Below are positions 37,874 through 46,415 of a stretch of 57,611 nucleotides of DNA, piece after piece. This DNA comes from Komagataeibacter nataicola. Its GTDB lineage: Bacteria > Pseudomonadota > Alphaproteobacteria > Acetobacterales > Acetobacteraceae. The DNA lies in NCBI RefSeq assembly GCF_003207795.1, contig NZ_NIRT01000020.1, positions 1 through 57,611 on the forward strand, written 5' to 3'. Under the pieces are notes generated by a model. That model saw nothing but the letters and a program-made list of their open reading frames with translations, searched no databases and was not told the DNA's origin. A program made the position numbers and the translations under genes. Position 1 is the first letter of the stretch. Each line of letters opens with the position of its first letter.

Positions 37874-38224
37874 ATGGAAAACGATCTCAAATGCCCCGAA
37901 TGCGGGTGCGCGCATGTCTACCCCGATGGCAGCCTGTGGACCTGCCCTGAATGTGGGTGTGAATGGAACCCGGCGGATAATGCCGGTGGTGCGGCGGAAG
38001 GCACGCGCGAAATACGCGATGCCAATGGCAATGTCCTGGCCGATGGCGATAGTGTTACGGTAATCAAGGACCTCAAGATCAAGGGGGCATCCTCCGTTAT
38101 CAAGGGCGGCACCAAGGTCAAGGGCATCCGTCTGGTCGATGGCACGGACGGGCATGATATTGCCTGTAAGATTTCTGGTATTGGCGCGATCAACCTGAAG
38201 TCGGAATTCGTAAAAAAATCCTGA
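37874..38224 (+). CDS. yjdM: Zinc-ribbon protein YjdM (PhnA family)
   Basis: 116 aa. N-terminal zinc ribbon with paired CPECGC and CPECGCEW motifs, then the conserved VRDANGNVLADGDSVTVIKDLKIKGASSVIKGGTKVKGIRLV-type SH3-like domain (here with EIRDANGN). Originally named alkylphosphonate utilisation PhnA, but the role is not established. ATG follows AAGGATAATC. Confidence 0.92.
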   Translation: MENDLKCPECGCAHVYPDGSLWTCPECGCEWNPADNAGGAAEGTREIRDANGNVLADGDSVTVIKDLKIKGASSVIKGGTKVKGIRLVDGTDGHDIACKISGIGAINLKSEFVKKS

Positions 38225-38252
38225 TTTATTTTCTGTTCCGGCCATATTGAAC

Positions 38253-38290
38253 AAAAAACGGGGTGAGGATTGCCTTCTCCCGTTTTTTTT
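38253..38290 (+). terminator. Terminator of yjdM
   Basis: AAAAACGGG ... CCCGTTTTTTTT with inner pairing GTGAGG/CCTTCT; followed by nine T. It lies about 30 bases after the stop. Confidence 0.8.
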
Positions 38291-38394
38291 TGGGGTCCTG
38301 TTAGCTGTATCTGATATTTTTTCCGTAATATGCTCAGGACCTGCATGCGCGACCCTGTTGCGGATTTTTATCCTTTACCTGTTAGGGAGCCATT

Positions 38395-39237
38395 ATGAGT
38401 TATGACCTGACCCTTGTTTTCAGACCGGCATTAGAAAAAGCAGATTTCGTGGATTTTCTGTCCATTCGCAAAAATTACGTCATTGGTGATGCACAGTGCG
38501 TATATAAAAACGAGAATACTGGCGTTTATTTTGGTATCAATCTTGAATATTCATCAGGTCGTGATGTCCTGGCGCAGGTTGTCTGTCACATAAACTATTG
38601 CCGCCCCAGTTTCTTCGGTCCTGAAGCCGAAGGGGAGATTGCGGCAATCGTGGCCCGTTTCTCCCCCACGATCAGAAACCCGCAGGGTAACGACACGCAG
38701 GGTAATCCCTATTCTGCTGATGAATTTCTGACCGGGTGGCAGGCAGGCAATATCCTTGCCATTGGGGTAATGGAATCTGCCAGCCCGGCCGAATGCGCCA
38801 TGCGCACAATACCGCATGATGTGCTGGTACGGAGCTGGGAGTGGAATGTCACGCTGGTCGCGCGCAGGGAACAGCTTGAGCGTGATCAGTTCATTCCCCG
38901 GATGATCTATCTGCTCATTGAAGGACAGGCCCGGACCGCCATCATATGGGGTGATGGCGTGGCTGCCGTGCTGCCACAGGTAGATTACGTGCTTGTGGCG
39001 CAGGTGCATGAGGGCGAACGGCGCTTTGGCTGTGTCAGCTGGGATTATTTCAGCACCGTGATGCAGCAGGCAGGCCATGCGGCTCATGAGGGCTTCGACC
39101 TGTATGAGCCACAGGGTCCGGGACTGGTCAGTGCCCTGATCGAGACGGCCATGCCCTTCAACCGTGAAACAATGGGCATCCTGCAGGCCGATGTGGTGCT
39201 GGATGAAGCCGATGTCAGGGCAGCGCTGGCAGCGTGA
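38395..39237 (+). CDS. Cytosolic protein of unknown function
   Basis: 280 aa, no signal or membrane segment. GGGAG precedes the ATG. Aromatic and acidic, with blocks CVYKNENTGVYFGINLEYSSG and NYCRPSFFGPEAEGEIAAI that recall SUKH/immunity-type or DUF proteins in size and style, but I cannot assign a family. Codon use is less GC-rich at its 5' end (38,395-38,560) than in the rest. Confidence 0.7.
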   Translation: MSYDLTLVFRPALEKADFVDFLSIRKNYVIGDAQCVYKNENTGVYFGINLEYSSGRDVLAQVVCHINYCRPSFFGPEAEGEIAAIVARFSPTIRNPQGNDTQGNPYSADEFLTGWQAGNILAIGVMESASPAECAMRTIPHDVLVRSWEWNVTLVARREQLERDQFIPRMIYLLIEGQARTAIIWGDGVAAVLPQVDYVLVAQVHEGERRFGCVSWDYFSTVMQQAGHAAHEGFDLYEPQGPGLVSALIETAMPFNRETMGILQADVVLDEADVRAALAA

Positions 39238-39349
39238 AAGGCGACGTTTCCCAGGCTTCCTGAAAACAGATTCGCCCAAGACGTTCTTTAAATTTAAAGC
39301 ACGATCATGAACTGATTTTTCTGGCAGTTCCTGATTGAATTGAACGACC

Positions 39350-39392
39350 GCGTTCCGATGAAGCGTTCTGGTCAATGCTTCATCGGAAAACG
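39350..39392. terminator. Hairpin between convergent genes
   Basis: Arms CCGATGAAGC (39,355-39,364) and GCTTCATCGG (39,377-39,386), extended outwards by GCGTT/AAACGC with a mismatch. There is no long T-run, so the terminator role is plausible but unproven. Confidence 0.45.
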
Positions 39393-39432
39393 CTTTCATC
39401 GCCTTTCAGGGCACTTCGTCCCCTGCCCCCGT

Positions 39433-41067
39433 TCAGCCAGCCGCAAGCCCTTCAAGCAGGCGGGCCACGGCCTCCGCGCCGGGGTCGGGCACGTTGCGCA
39501 CATGCTCGCTGGGCACGTAGGCGGCGCGGCCCGCGCGGGCGCTGTCCATGGTGGTGGTGGCATCGGCCCCCCTGCGCGCGGCCAGGGCAGCCTGTTTCAG
39601 GTCTTTCCCTGCAGCCAGCGCCTCAAGGGCGGGGTAGAGTGCATCGATCATGGTGCGGTCGCCCGGTTTCGCGCCGCCGCATTCCATCATATGGGCCAGC
39701 CCTTCGCGCAGGGCCTGCTGCCAGGGCTGCTTGCTGCGTCCTGCCGCCGAAAACATGATGGCGAACAGCACCCCGCTTGAGCCACCGGCATGCTGGGTCA
39801 GGATATTGCCGATGGTGGTCATGAGCTGGTGCGGGTCATTCATGGGCAGGCGGTCGCGCACGGCGGTGATGTCACGCGCGGCGCTGGCGAAGGTGGAGCC
39901 CGCATCGCCATCGCCGATCTTGCCATCGAGTTCGTTCAGCGCGGCCTCGTTGGCCACCAGCACGTCAGCACCCCGCGCCAGCAGGCTGGCTACCGCCGGG
40001 TCATGGCCGGGCGTGAAGGGAAAGGCATCGGGCATGGTGGGCATGGGGGCCACGCTGGGGCTGCCAAACGTGGTGATGCCGGGCCATGCGTGCGGCTGGG
40101 CGGGGGCCTGCAGGGCGGTGGTGATGGCCTCGTCAAGCTCGATCAGGGTGAGCGAGAAGCCGTTCATGTCCAGCGCCGTCATGAGCGGTGCCGGGCCGAT
40201 CACGTGCGAAATGCGGCGGGCGAGCGGCGTTTGGCTGAAGGCCTCGAGCAGCAGCGCCATCTCCACCTCAGGCACGGTGCCAAGGTTGTTGAGCACAAGG
40301 GCAAAGCGGGTGTTGCGCACGGTGGTGGGCAGGCTGGCCTCCAGCGTGCGTGCGGCGAGCGCCATCAGGTCATTCGCACCTGCCACGGCAATGCGCTGCG
40401 CGCCCGGTTCGCCATGAATGCCAAGGCCAAGCTCGGCCTGGTCAGCGGCAAGGCGGCTGGCGCGGGCGGGTTCATAGGGGTTGCAGTCCTCCAGCGCCAG
40501 GCCGATGGTGCGCATGCGCTTCGTGCCGTCGCGCACGAATTCGGTCACATGCTCAAGGGACCAGCCCTGTGCCGCACCATAGCCCGCCAGCTTGTGCGCC
40601 AGCACCGTGCCCGCAACGCCGCGCGGGGTGGCCGAGCCTGGCAGGGCGATGTCATCGCCCACGGTCACCATTTCCACCTTCTTGCCCAGCGCGCGGGCGC
40701 GCTCGGCGGCGAGGCCGAAGTTCAGCCGGTCGCCGGTATAGTTCTTGACCACCAGAAGGCAGCCTGCCTCCCCTGTCGTGGCCAGGATAGCAGCCAGGAT
40801 TGCATCGACGCAGGGAGATGCGAACAGCGCGCCACATACTGCGGCCGTCAGCATGCCATGCCCCACAAAGCCCGCATGCGCAGGCTCATGCCCCGAACCA
40901 CCACCCGAAATGACCGAAACCTCGCGGCGGTCGATCTCGCGGCGCATGATTACGCAGGTATCGGGGTAGCCATCCAGGCGGCACAGGTGATGGCCCGCGC
41001 TTGAGCGCAGAAACCCGTCCAGTGCTTCGGTTACAACAGTTTCGCGCGTGTTGAAAAAACGCTTCAT
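39433..41067 (-). CDS. ATP-dependent dihydroxyacetone kinase, fused DhaK-DhaL
   Basis: 544 aa. The N-terminal DhaK half has VISGGGSGHEPAHAGFVG and the histidine that binds dihydroxyacetone covalently in GLGIHGEPGAQ near residue 217. The C-terminal DhaL half has the ADP/Mg loop LDGKIGDGDAGSTFASAA and HAGGSSGVLFAIMFSAAG. Fusion marks the ATP-dependent rather than PTS-dependent type. Phosphorylates dihydroxyacetone, a major glycerol oxidation product in acetic acid bacteria. Downstream of an aquaporin gene in the same orientation. Confidence 0.93.
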   Translation of the reverse strand: MKRFFNTRETVVTEALDGFLRSSAGHHLCRLDGYPDTCVIMRREIDRREVSVISGGGSGHEPAHAGFVGHGMLTAAVCGALFASPCVDAILAAILATTGEAGCLLVVKNYTGDRLNFGLAAERARALGKKVEMVTVGDDIALPGSATPRGVAGTVLAHKLAGYGAAQGWSLEHVTEFVRDGTKRMRTIGLALEDCNPYEPARASRLAADQAELGLGIHGEPGAQRIAVAGANDLMALAARTLEASLPTTVRNTRFALVLNNLGTVPEVEMALLLEAFSQTPLARRISHVIGPAPLMTALDMNGFSLTLIELDEAITTALQAPAQPHAWPGITTFGSPSVAPMPTMPDAFPFTPGHDPAVASLLARGADVLVANEAALNELDGKIGDGDAGSTFASAARDITAVRDRLPMNDPHQLMTTIGNILTQHAGGSSGVLFAIMFSAAGRSKQPWQQALREGLAHMMECGGAKPGDRTMIDALYPALEALAAGKDLKQAALAARRGADATTTMDSARAGRAAYVPSEHVRNVPDPGAEAVARLLEGLAAG

Positions 41068-41193
41068 TCTTATGCACTCTCCCTCGGCCGCCCATGGCAG
41101 GCATGGCGGCGCGGCACTATGGCCGCTAATTCCCCCGTAGCAAAATAACGGAATATGTCACGTGTGGGTTGCGCCTTGCGCGGGCCTGCCTGT

Positions 41194-42117
41194 TCAGGCC
41201 GGTCCCGCGCCGGGGGGCACGTGGTCGGGGTCATCGGGGTGGTTGAGCTTGCGATGCGGGTCATCCAGCCCCGGTACGCGGCCATGGTGGCCAAAATTGA
41301 CCAGACGCGCCTCAAGCAGGTGCAGCTTGCCCAGCAGGTTCATGCGAATGGCCATGACCGCAAGTGACGCTCCGGCAAAAGGCCCTACCACGTAAATCCA
41401 CAGCCCCGACCATTGTCCGGCAAACAGTGCCGGAGCCAGCGTGCGTGCGAAATTGACGCTATTGCCCGAAAGCCATGCCGTAATCGGGTTGAGCACGAGA
41501 AAGAACAGCCCGCCCGACCACGGCGTGATGAACTTCCATCGCGGGTGGGCGGCCAGCCAGTACAGCATGGCGATCAGGGCGGCGGTCACGAACATTTCCG
41601 ACCACATGGCCCACCAGATCGAGATCTGGCCATACGGCACGGTGGCGCCATAATGCACTGCCACGGCCATGTTGCCCCACCATGCGATCAGCCTGCCTGC
41701 TTCATACACTACGGCCGTGCCCACAAAGGCGCCGATGACCTGCGCTATCATGTAATTGAGCGCATCCACCCCGCCGATGCGCCTGGCCAGCGAGAACGCC
41801 AGGGTGACGGAAGGGTTGATATGCGCCCCGCTGACCTTGCCGAACGGCGTCATGGCGGCCGCCGTGCCTGACAGGCCAAAGCACAGGCCGCACAGCGCGG
41901 TCTGGACATAGGGGTGATGCATGAGCGGGGCCGAGAACGGGCTGCCGGGCGCGGTCAGCAGGATGACCGCGCTCAGGCCGAGGATCATGAGGATGGCGGT
42001 GGCGATCGCCTCGCAGAAATACAGCTTCCAGTGAAACAGGTTGTGCGGGTGCGGGTCGCCTGCCAGCGGGCGGTCATGCACGTGGATGTGAAGGTACGGC
42101 AGGTGTGGCAGGCGCAT
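41194..42117 (-). CDS. MIP family channel (aquaporin/glycerol facilitator-like) with altered NPA boxes
   Basis: About 307 aa, six hydrophobic spans and a His/Pro-rich N-terminus and tail. The first half-helix box is GAHINPSVT (NPS) near residue 98; the second is GNSVNFARTLAPAL (NFA instead of NPA) near 221. Start at 42,117 (MRLPHLPY). Because the dihydroxyacetone kinase follows 126 bases downstream, uptake of glycerol or dihydroxyacetone is a reasonable guess. Confidence 0.85.
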   Translation of the reverse strand: MRLPHLPYLHIHVHDRPLAGDPHPHNLFHWKLYFCEAIATAILMILGLSAVILLTAPGSPFSAPLMHHPYVQTALCGLCFGLSGTAAAMTPFGKVSGAHINPSVTLAFSLARRIGGVDALNYMIAQVIGAFVGTAVVYEAGRLIAWWGNMAVAVHYGATVPYGQISIWWAMWSEMFVTAALIAMLYWLAAHPRWKFITPWSGGLFFLVLNPITAWLSGNSVNFARTLAPALFAGQWSGLWIYVVGPFAGASLAVMAIRMNLLGKLHLLEARLVNFGHHGRVPGLDDPHRKLNHPDDPDHVPPGAGPA

Positions 42118-42282
42118 GGCCGGGCATCCTTGTTTATGCAACATGGGTCCGGCGAAAGAAGCGTGTGGGAGGGGTCACGTCCCGGTGCGCGCCGGTGGTG
42201 GAGGCCACCATAGCAGCCCCCGCACCACCGGGGTCCGGTTTTGGCACAATCCAGTCATGCCATCACGAATTCGAAAGCGCCC

Positions 42283-42753
42283 CTACCCTTGCGGGATCGA
42301 GGCATCAAGGGCGGCCTGTAATATGTAGGCCGCCGCCATCTGGTCCACCACCTCGCCCCGGCGCTGGCGCGTCATGTCCGCCTCGGAAATCAGGAAGCGG
42401 TTTACGGCGGAGGAAGAAAGCCGTTCATCCCACATCGCCGCAGGCAGGCCGGTCATGGCAGACAGGTTCATTGTCCAGTCCCGCGCCGCCTGGGCGGCGG
42501 GGCCAAAGCTGCCATCAAGCGACAGCGGCAGGCCTACCACCAGGCCGCCCACATCCTGCGCGCGGGCGATCTTGCCGATTTCGGCCGCATTGACCGACAG
42601 TTTTGCGCGCCTGAGCGCCATGTGCGGGGAGGCGAGCATCAGGCCGACATCGGACAGGGCGATGCCGATCGTTTTTTTGCCGGGGTCAAGGCCAAGCAGG
42701 CGCTGGTCGCGGCGCAGGCCTGCGCGGAGATCGGATATGTTGAACAGGGGCAT
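42283..42753 (-). CDS. ruvX: RuvX/YqgF family putative Holliday junction resolvase
   Basis: 156 aa RNase H-like fold: LLGLDPGKKTIGIALSDVGL carries the first catalytic Asp, VGGLVVGLPLSLDGS the Glu region, and MWDERLSSSAVNRF the conserved DER. Implicated in pre-16S rRNA 5' processing. ATG at 42,753 (MPLFNISDL) fits the family. Divergent from gatC, a common arrangement. Confidence 0.93.
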   Translation of the reverse strand: MPLFNISDLRAGLRRDQRLLGLDPGKKTIGIALSDVGLMLASPHMALRRAKLSVNAAEIGKIARAQDVGGLVVGLPLSLDGSFGPAAQAARDWTMNLSAMTGLPAAMWDERLSSSAVNRFLISEADMTRQRRGEVVDQMAAAYILQAALDASIPQG

Positions 42754-42828
42754 GGTCGGGGGTATGTTCCTCAGCGGTCCTGCGTTGCAGGATATTCTGC
42801 CCCTGTTCTGATGGAAAGTTATTGCTTC

Positions 42829-43116
42829 ATGTCGCTTGATCCCGCGACCGTCCGCCGCATTGCCAGACTGGCACGGATTGGTATTGACGAGTCTGATGTT
42901 CCCGCCCTGCAAGGGGAGCTTAACGGGATCCTCGGCTGGGTCGAGCAGTTGAATGAGGTCGATGTCGAGGGGGTGACCCCCATGGTCGGCACGGGCCATG
43001 CCGCCCTGCGCACGCGCCCGGACGTGGTGACCGATGGCAACTGCCGCGATGCCGTGCTGTCCAACGCGCCTGACGGCGTTGGCCCCTTCTATACCGTGCC
43101 CAAGGTTGTTGAATAA
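42829..43116 (+). CDS. gatC: Asp/Glu-tRNA(Asn/Gln) amidotransferase subunit GatC
   Basis: 95 aa. Small stabilising subunit of Gat[43 protein letters not shown] is the conserved helix block, and the tail ends [12 protein letters not shown] at 42,829 has GGAAAG ten bases upstream; 42,811 is an alternative. One base separates it from gatA. Confidence 0.94.
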   Translation: MSLDPATVRRIARLARIGIDESDVPALQGELNGILGWVEQLNEVDVEGVTPMVGTGHAALRTRPDVVTDGNCRDAVLSNAPDGVGPFYTVPKVVE

Positions 43117-43117
43117 G

Positions 43118-44602
43118 ATGAGCCTGACCGAACTGACAATCGCCGATGCCGCCCAAGGCCTGCGTGCGCGCAAATTCAGCGCCGTGGAGCTGGTGCGCGC
43201 GCATACCGACGCCATCGATGCCCTGAACCCGCGCCTGAACGCCTACATCACCCCCACCAAGGATGCAGCGCTCAAGGCGGCGCAGCAGGCGGATGAAGCG
43301 CTGGCAAAAGGTGAGGCCCGCAGCCTGACCGGCATCCCGCTGGGCATCAAGGACCTGTTCTGCACCAATGGCGTGCGGACCACGGCCGCGAGCAATATCC
43401 TCAGGAATTTCGTGCCCCCCTATGAAAGCACGGTCACGGCCAACCTGCTGCGCGATGGCGCGGTGTTCGTGGGCAAGACCAACCTTGATGAATTCGCCAT
43501 GGGGTCGGCCAATATCACCTCTGCCTTCGGTCCGGTTGAAAACCCGTGGAAGCGCAATGGCGATGATGTGGCGCTGGTGCCCGGTGGCTCATCGGGCGGG
43601 TCGGCTGCCGCCGTGGCGGCAGGGCTGGCCATGGGGGCGACCGGCACCGATACCGGCGGGTCCATCCGCCAGCCTGCCGCCTATTGCGGCATTGTGGGGC
43701 TCAAGCCGACCTATGGAAGGTGCAGCCGGTTTGGCACCATTGCCTATGCCTCGTCGCTCGATCAGGCAGGGCCGATGGCGCGCAGCGTGCGTGACTGCGC
43801 CATCATGCTCCAGTCCATGGCCGGTTTTGACGAGCGTGACAGCACCAGCGTCAACTGCGACGTGCCGGATTATTCCGCAGCCATAGGCCGCAGCCTGAAG
43901 GGGCTTAAGGTTGGCATCCCGGCCGAATACCGCGCCGAGGGTCTCTCCGCCGAGATTGCGGCGGCATGGCAGCAGGGTATCGACTGGCTCAAGGCGGCAG
44001 GCTGCGAGATTGTGGATGTGTCCCTGCCGCACACCAAATATGGCCTTGCCACCTACTATATCGTGGCGCCCGCCGAGTGTTCGTCCAACCTTGCCCGCTA
44101 CGATGGCCTGCGCTTTGGCGAGCGCGTGCCGGGCGACACACTCGATGCCATGTATGAAGCAACGCGCCGCGCGGGCTTCGGCCCCGAGGTGCGCCGCCGT
44201 ATCATGATGGGCACCTATGTGCTCTCGGCGGGCTATTACGATGCCTATTACCTGAAGGCCCAGAAGGTCCGCACCCTCATCCGTCGTGACTTTACCGAAG
44301 CTTTCCAGAAGGTGGATGTCCTGCTCACCCCCACCGCGCCCACTCCTGCCTTCGCGCAGGGTGAACAGAGTGATGATCCGGTCCAGATGTACCTGAACGA
44401 TATTTTCACCGTGCCTGCCTCCATGGCCGGCATGCCCGCCATGTCCGTGCCTGTGGGGCTAGGTGCAACCGGCCTGCCGCTGGGCCTGCAGCTTATTGGC
44501 CGCCCGTTTGACGAGGAAACCCTGCTGGCCACCGGCAGCGCGCTGGAACAGGCCGCAGGCTTCACTCACCGTCCTGCCATCCGTGCGGAGGCCGCGAAAT
44601 GA
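43118..44602 (+). CDS. gatA: Asp/Glu-tRNA(Asn/Gln) amidotransferase subunit GatA
   Basis: Amidase that releases ammonia from glutamine. The Ser-cisSer-Lys triad is visible: Lys in [14 protein letters not shown] near residue 77, Ser in [12 protein letters not shown] near 155 and Ser in [12 protein letters not shown] near 179. 494 aa, full length. Overlaps gatB by four bases. Confidence 0.97.
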   Translation: MSLTELTIADAAQGLRARKFSAVELVRAHTDAIDALNPRLNAYITPTKDAALKAAQQADEALAKGEARSLTGIPLGIKDLFCTNGVRTTAASNILRNFVPPYESTVTANLLRDGAVFVGKTNLDEFAMGSANITSAFGPVENPWKRNGDDVALVPGGSSGGSAAAVAAGLAMGATGTDTGGSIRQPAAYCGIVGLKPTYGRCSRFGTIAYASSLDQAGPMARSVRDCAIMLQSMAGFDERDSTSVNCDVPDYSAAIGRSLKGLKVGIPAEYRAEGLSAEIAAAWQQGIDWLKAAGCEIVDVSLPHTKYGLATYYIVAPAECSSNLARYDGLRFGERVPGDTLDAMYEATRRAGFGPEVRRRIMMGTYVLSAGYYDAYYLKAQKVRTLIRRDFTEAFQKVDVLLTPTAPTPAFAQGEQSDDPVQMYLNDIFTVPASMAGMPAMSVPVGLGATGLPLGLQLIGRPFDEETLLATGSALEQAAGFTHRPAIRAEAAK

Positions 44603-46047
44603 CCTACACGATCGAAGGCAAGACCGGCGCGTGGGAAATCGTGGTGGGTCTTGAGGTCCATGCCCAGGTCATCAGCCATTCCAAGCTGTTTTCCGGTGCA
44701 TCGGCCTCCTATGGCGGTGAGCCGAACACGCATGTGAGCCTGGTCGATGCAGGCTTTCCGGGCATGCTGCCGGTGCTGAACCAGGAATGCGTGGCCCAGG
44801 CCATCCGCACGGGGCTTGGCCTGCGTGCGCGCATCAATCTGGAAAGCCGGTTCGACCGCAAGAACTACTTCTATGCCGATCTGCCCACGGGTTACCAGAT
44901 CAGCCAGTTTACCCATCCGATCGTGGGTGAAGGCACGGTCGAGATCGAACTGAGCGATGGCACCGTGCGCCATATCGGCATCACGCGCCTGCACATGGAG
45001 CAGGATGCGGGCAAGTCCCTGCATGACCAGGACCCTGCCCGCTCCTTCATCGACCTCAATCGCGCCGGCGTGGCACTGATGGAGATCGTGAGCGAACCCG
45101 ATATCCGCTGCCCGGAGGAAGCAGGCGCCTACCTGCGCAAGCTGCGCCAGATCCTGCGTTATCTGGGCACATGCGATGGCAACATGGAAGAAGGCTCCAT
45201 GCGTGCCGACGTGAACGTGTCGGTGCGCAAGGCGGGTGAGCCGTTTCGCACGCGCTGCGAGATCAAGAACGTCAACTCGATCCGCTATGTCATGCACGCC
45301 ATCGAGGTCGAGGCCACGCGCCAGATCGAGGTGTGGGAAGACGGTGGCGAGGTGGATCAGGAAACCCGCCTGTTCGACCCTGCCCGCAACGAGACCCGCT
45401 CGCTGCGCAGCAAGGAAGATGCCCACGATTACCGTTACTTCCCCGACCCTGACCTGCTGCCGCTGGTAGTGGAACAGGCATGGGTGGACGAACTGGAGCG
45501 TGGCCTGCCCGAACTGCCGGATGACAAGCGCGACCGCTTCGTCAAGGAATATGGCATCCCCCGCTATGATGCCAGCGTGCTGGTGGCCGAGCAGGCCATT
45601 GCCGATTATTATGAGGAAGTGGCCAAAGGCCGCGATGCCCGCCTTGCCGCCAACTGGGTGACGGGCGACCTGTTTGGCGCGCTCAACCGCACCGGTCGCA
45701 CCATTGCCGACAGCCCCATTTCGGCCGCTGCACTTGGCGGCATGCTCGATCTGGTGTCGGACAAGACCATCAATGGCAAGATTGCCAAGGAAGTGTTCGA
45801 GGACATGCTCGAGACAGGCGACAGCGCTGCCGCCATTGTCGACCGCAAGGGCCTGAAGCAGGTAACGGATACGGGCGCGATCGATGCTGCTGTGGCCGAT
45901 GTGATGGCCCGTAATGCTGACAAGGTGGAAGAATACCGTGGCGGCAAGGATCGGCTGTTTGGCTTTTTCGTTGGTCAGGTGATGAAAGCCATGGCGGGCA
46001 AGGCCAATCCGGCCATGGTGAACGAAGCCCTGAAAAAAGTTTTGTAA
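44599..46047 (+). CDS. gatB: Asp/Glu-tRNA(Asn/Gln) amidotransferase subunit GatB
   Basis: 482 aa. Kinase-like module that activates the mischarged t[16 protein letters not shown], the [18 protein letters not shown]-type block ([19 protein letters not shown]) and [21 protein letters not shown]-type block, then a C-terminal YqeY-like tail (about 410-482). Together with gatCA it supplies Gln-tRNA(Gln) and/or Asn-tRNA(Asn). Confidence 0.97.
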   Translation: MTYTIEGKTGAWEIVVGLEVHAQVISHSKLFSGASASYGGEPNTHVSLVDAGFPGMLPVLNQECVAQAIRTGLGLRARINLESRFDRKNYFYADLPTGYQISQFTHPIVGEGTVEIELSDGTVRHIGITRLHMEQDAGKSLHDQDPARSFIDLNRAGVALMEIVSEPDIRCPEEAGAYLRKLRQILRYLGTCDGNMEEGSMRADVNVSVRKAGEPFRTRCEIKNVNSIRYVMHAIEVEATRQIEVWEDGGEVDQETRLFDPARNETRSLRSKEDAHDYRYFPDPDLLPLVVEQAWVDELERGLPELPDDKRDRFVKEYGIPRYDASVLVAEQAIADYYEEVAKGRDARLAANWVTGDLFGALNRTGRTIADSPISAAALGGMLDLVSDKTINGKIAKEVFEDMLETGDSAAAIVDRKGLKQVTDTGAIDAAVADVMARNADKVEEYRGGKDRLFGFFVGQVMKAMAGKANPAMVNEALKKVL

Positions 46048-46146
46048 AAACGGGCTTTAACGCATTTTAGGGCTTTGCAGGGTTGCCGCAACACGCTAGA
46101 AGCAGCCCTGCAAACGCCGTGTTACTTATAATGCGCGCTCTTCGGC

Positions 46147-46239
46147 GGAGGGGTGGCCGAGTGGCTGAAGGCGGCGGTTTGCTAAACCGTTATACGATGT
46201 CAAGTCGTATCGAGGGTTCGAATCCCTTCCCCTCCGCCA
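46147..46239 (+). tRNA. tRNA-Ser (anticodon GCU), integration target
   Basis: Acceptor GGAGGGG pairs with CCCCTCC, followed by G and an encoded CCA. The anticodon loop TTGCTAA gives GCU (reads AGC/AGU). A long variable arm (TATACGATGTCAAGTCGTAT) marks class II, and the T arm is GAGGG-TTCGAAT-CCCTT. 93 nt. From the first base of the anticodon loop onward it forms the left copy of the repeat that bounds the mobile element, so it stays intact after integration. Confidence 0.95.
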
Positions 46240-46240
46240 A
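46179..46240 (+). repeat. attL, left copy of the 62-base direct repeat
   Basis: Runs from the first base of the anticodon loop (TTGCTAA) through the CCA plus one A. Identical to 54,164-54,225 at 60 of 62 positions; the two differences are at 46,215 (G versus A) and 46,225 (C versus T). Confidence 0.95.
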
Positions 46241-46349
46241 CAAGCCTAATCTATTGACACCAATGAACAATGTTGTAAAAAACCCGAAATAATCGGCGGT
46301 TTTTCTGCATTTTTTTAGCGTGCTGTCAAGCCAAAAAAATCACCTGATA

Positions 46350-46376
46350 TCTAACAACAATTCAACAACAACAACA
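46350..46376. promoter_or_regulatory. Candidate integrase arm-type sites, left end
   Basis: TCTAACAACAA (46,350-46,360) is followed by CAACAACAACAACAG. The same 11-base string occurs near the right end at 54,104-54,114. Shared short repeats just inside both ends are what tyrosine integrase arm-binding sites look like. Confidence 0.5.
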
Positions 46377-46415
46377 GAATCCCCCTGCCCTGCTGTTGGT
46401 GGATTCGTCGTGTTG

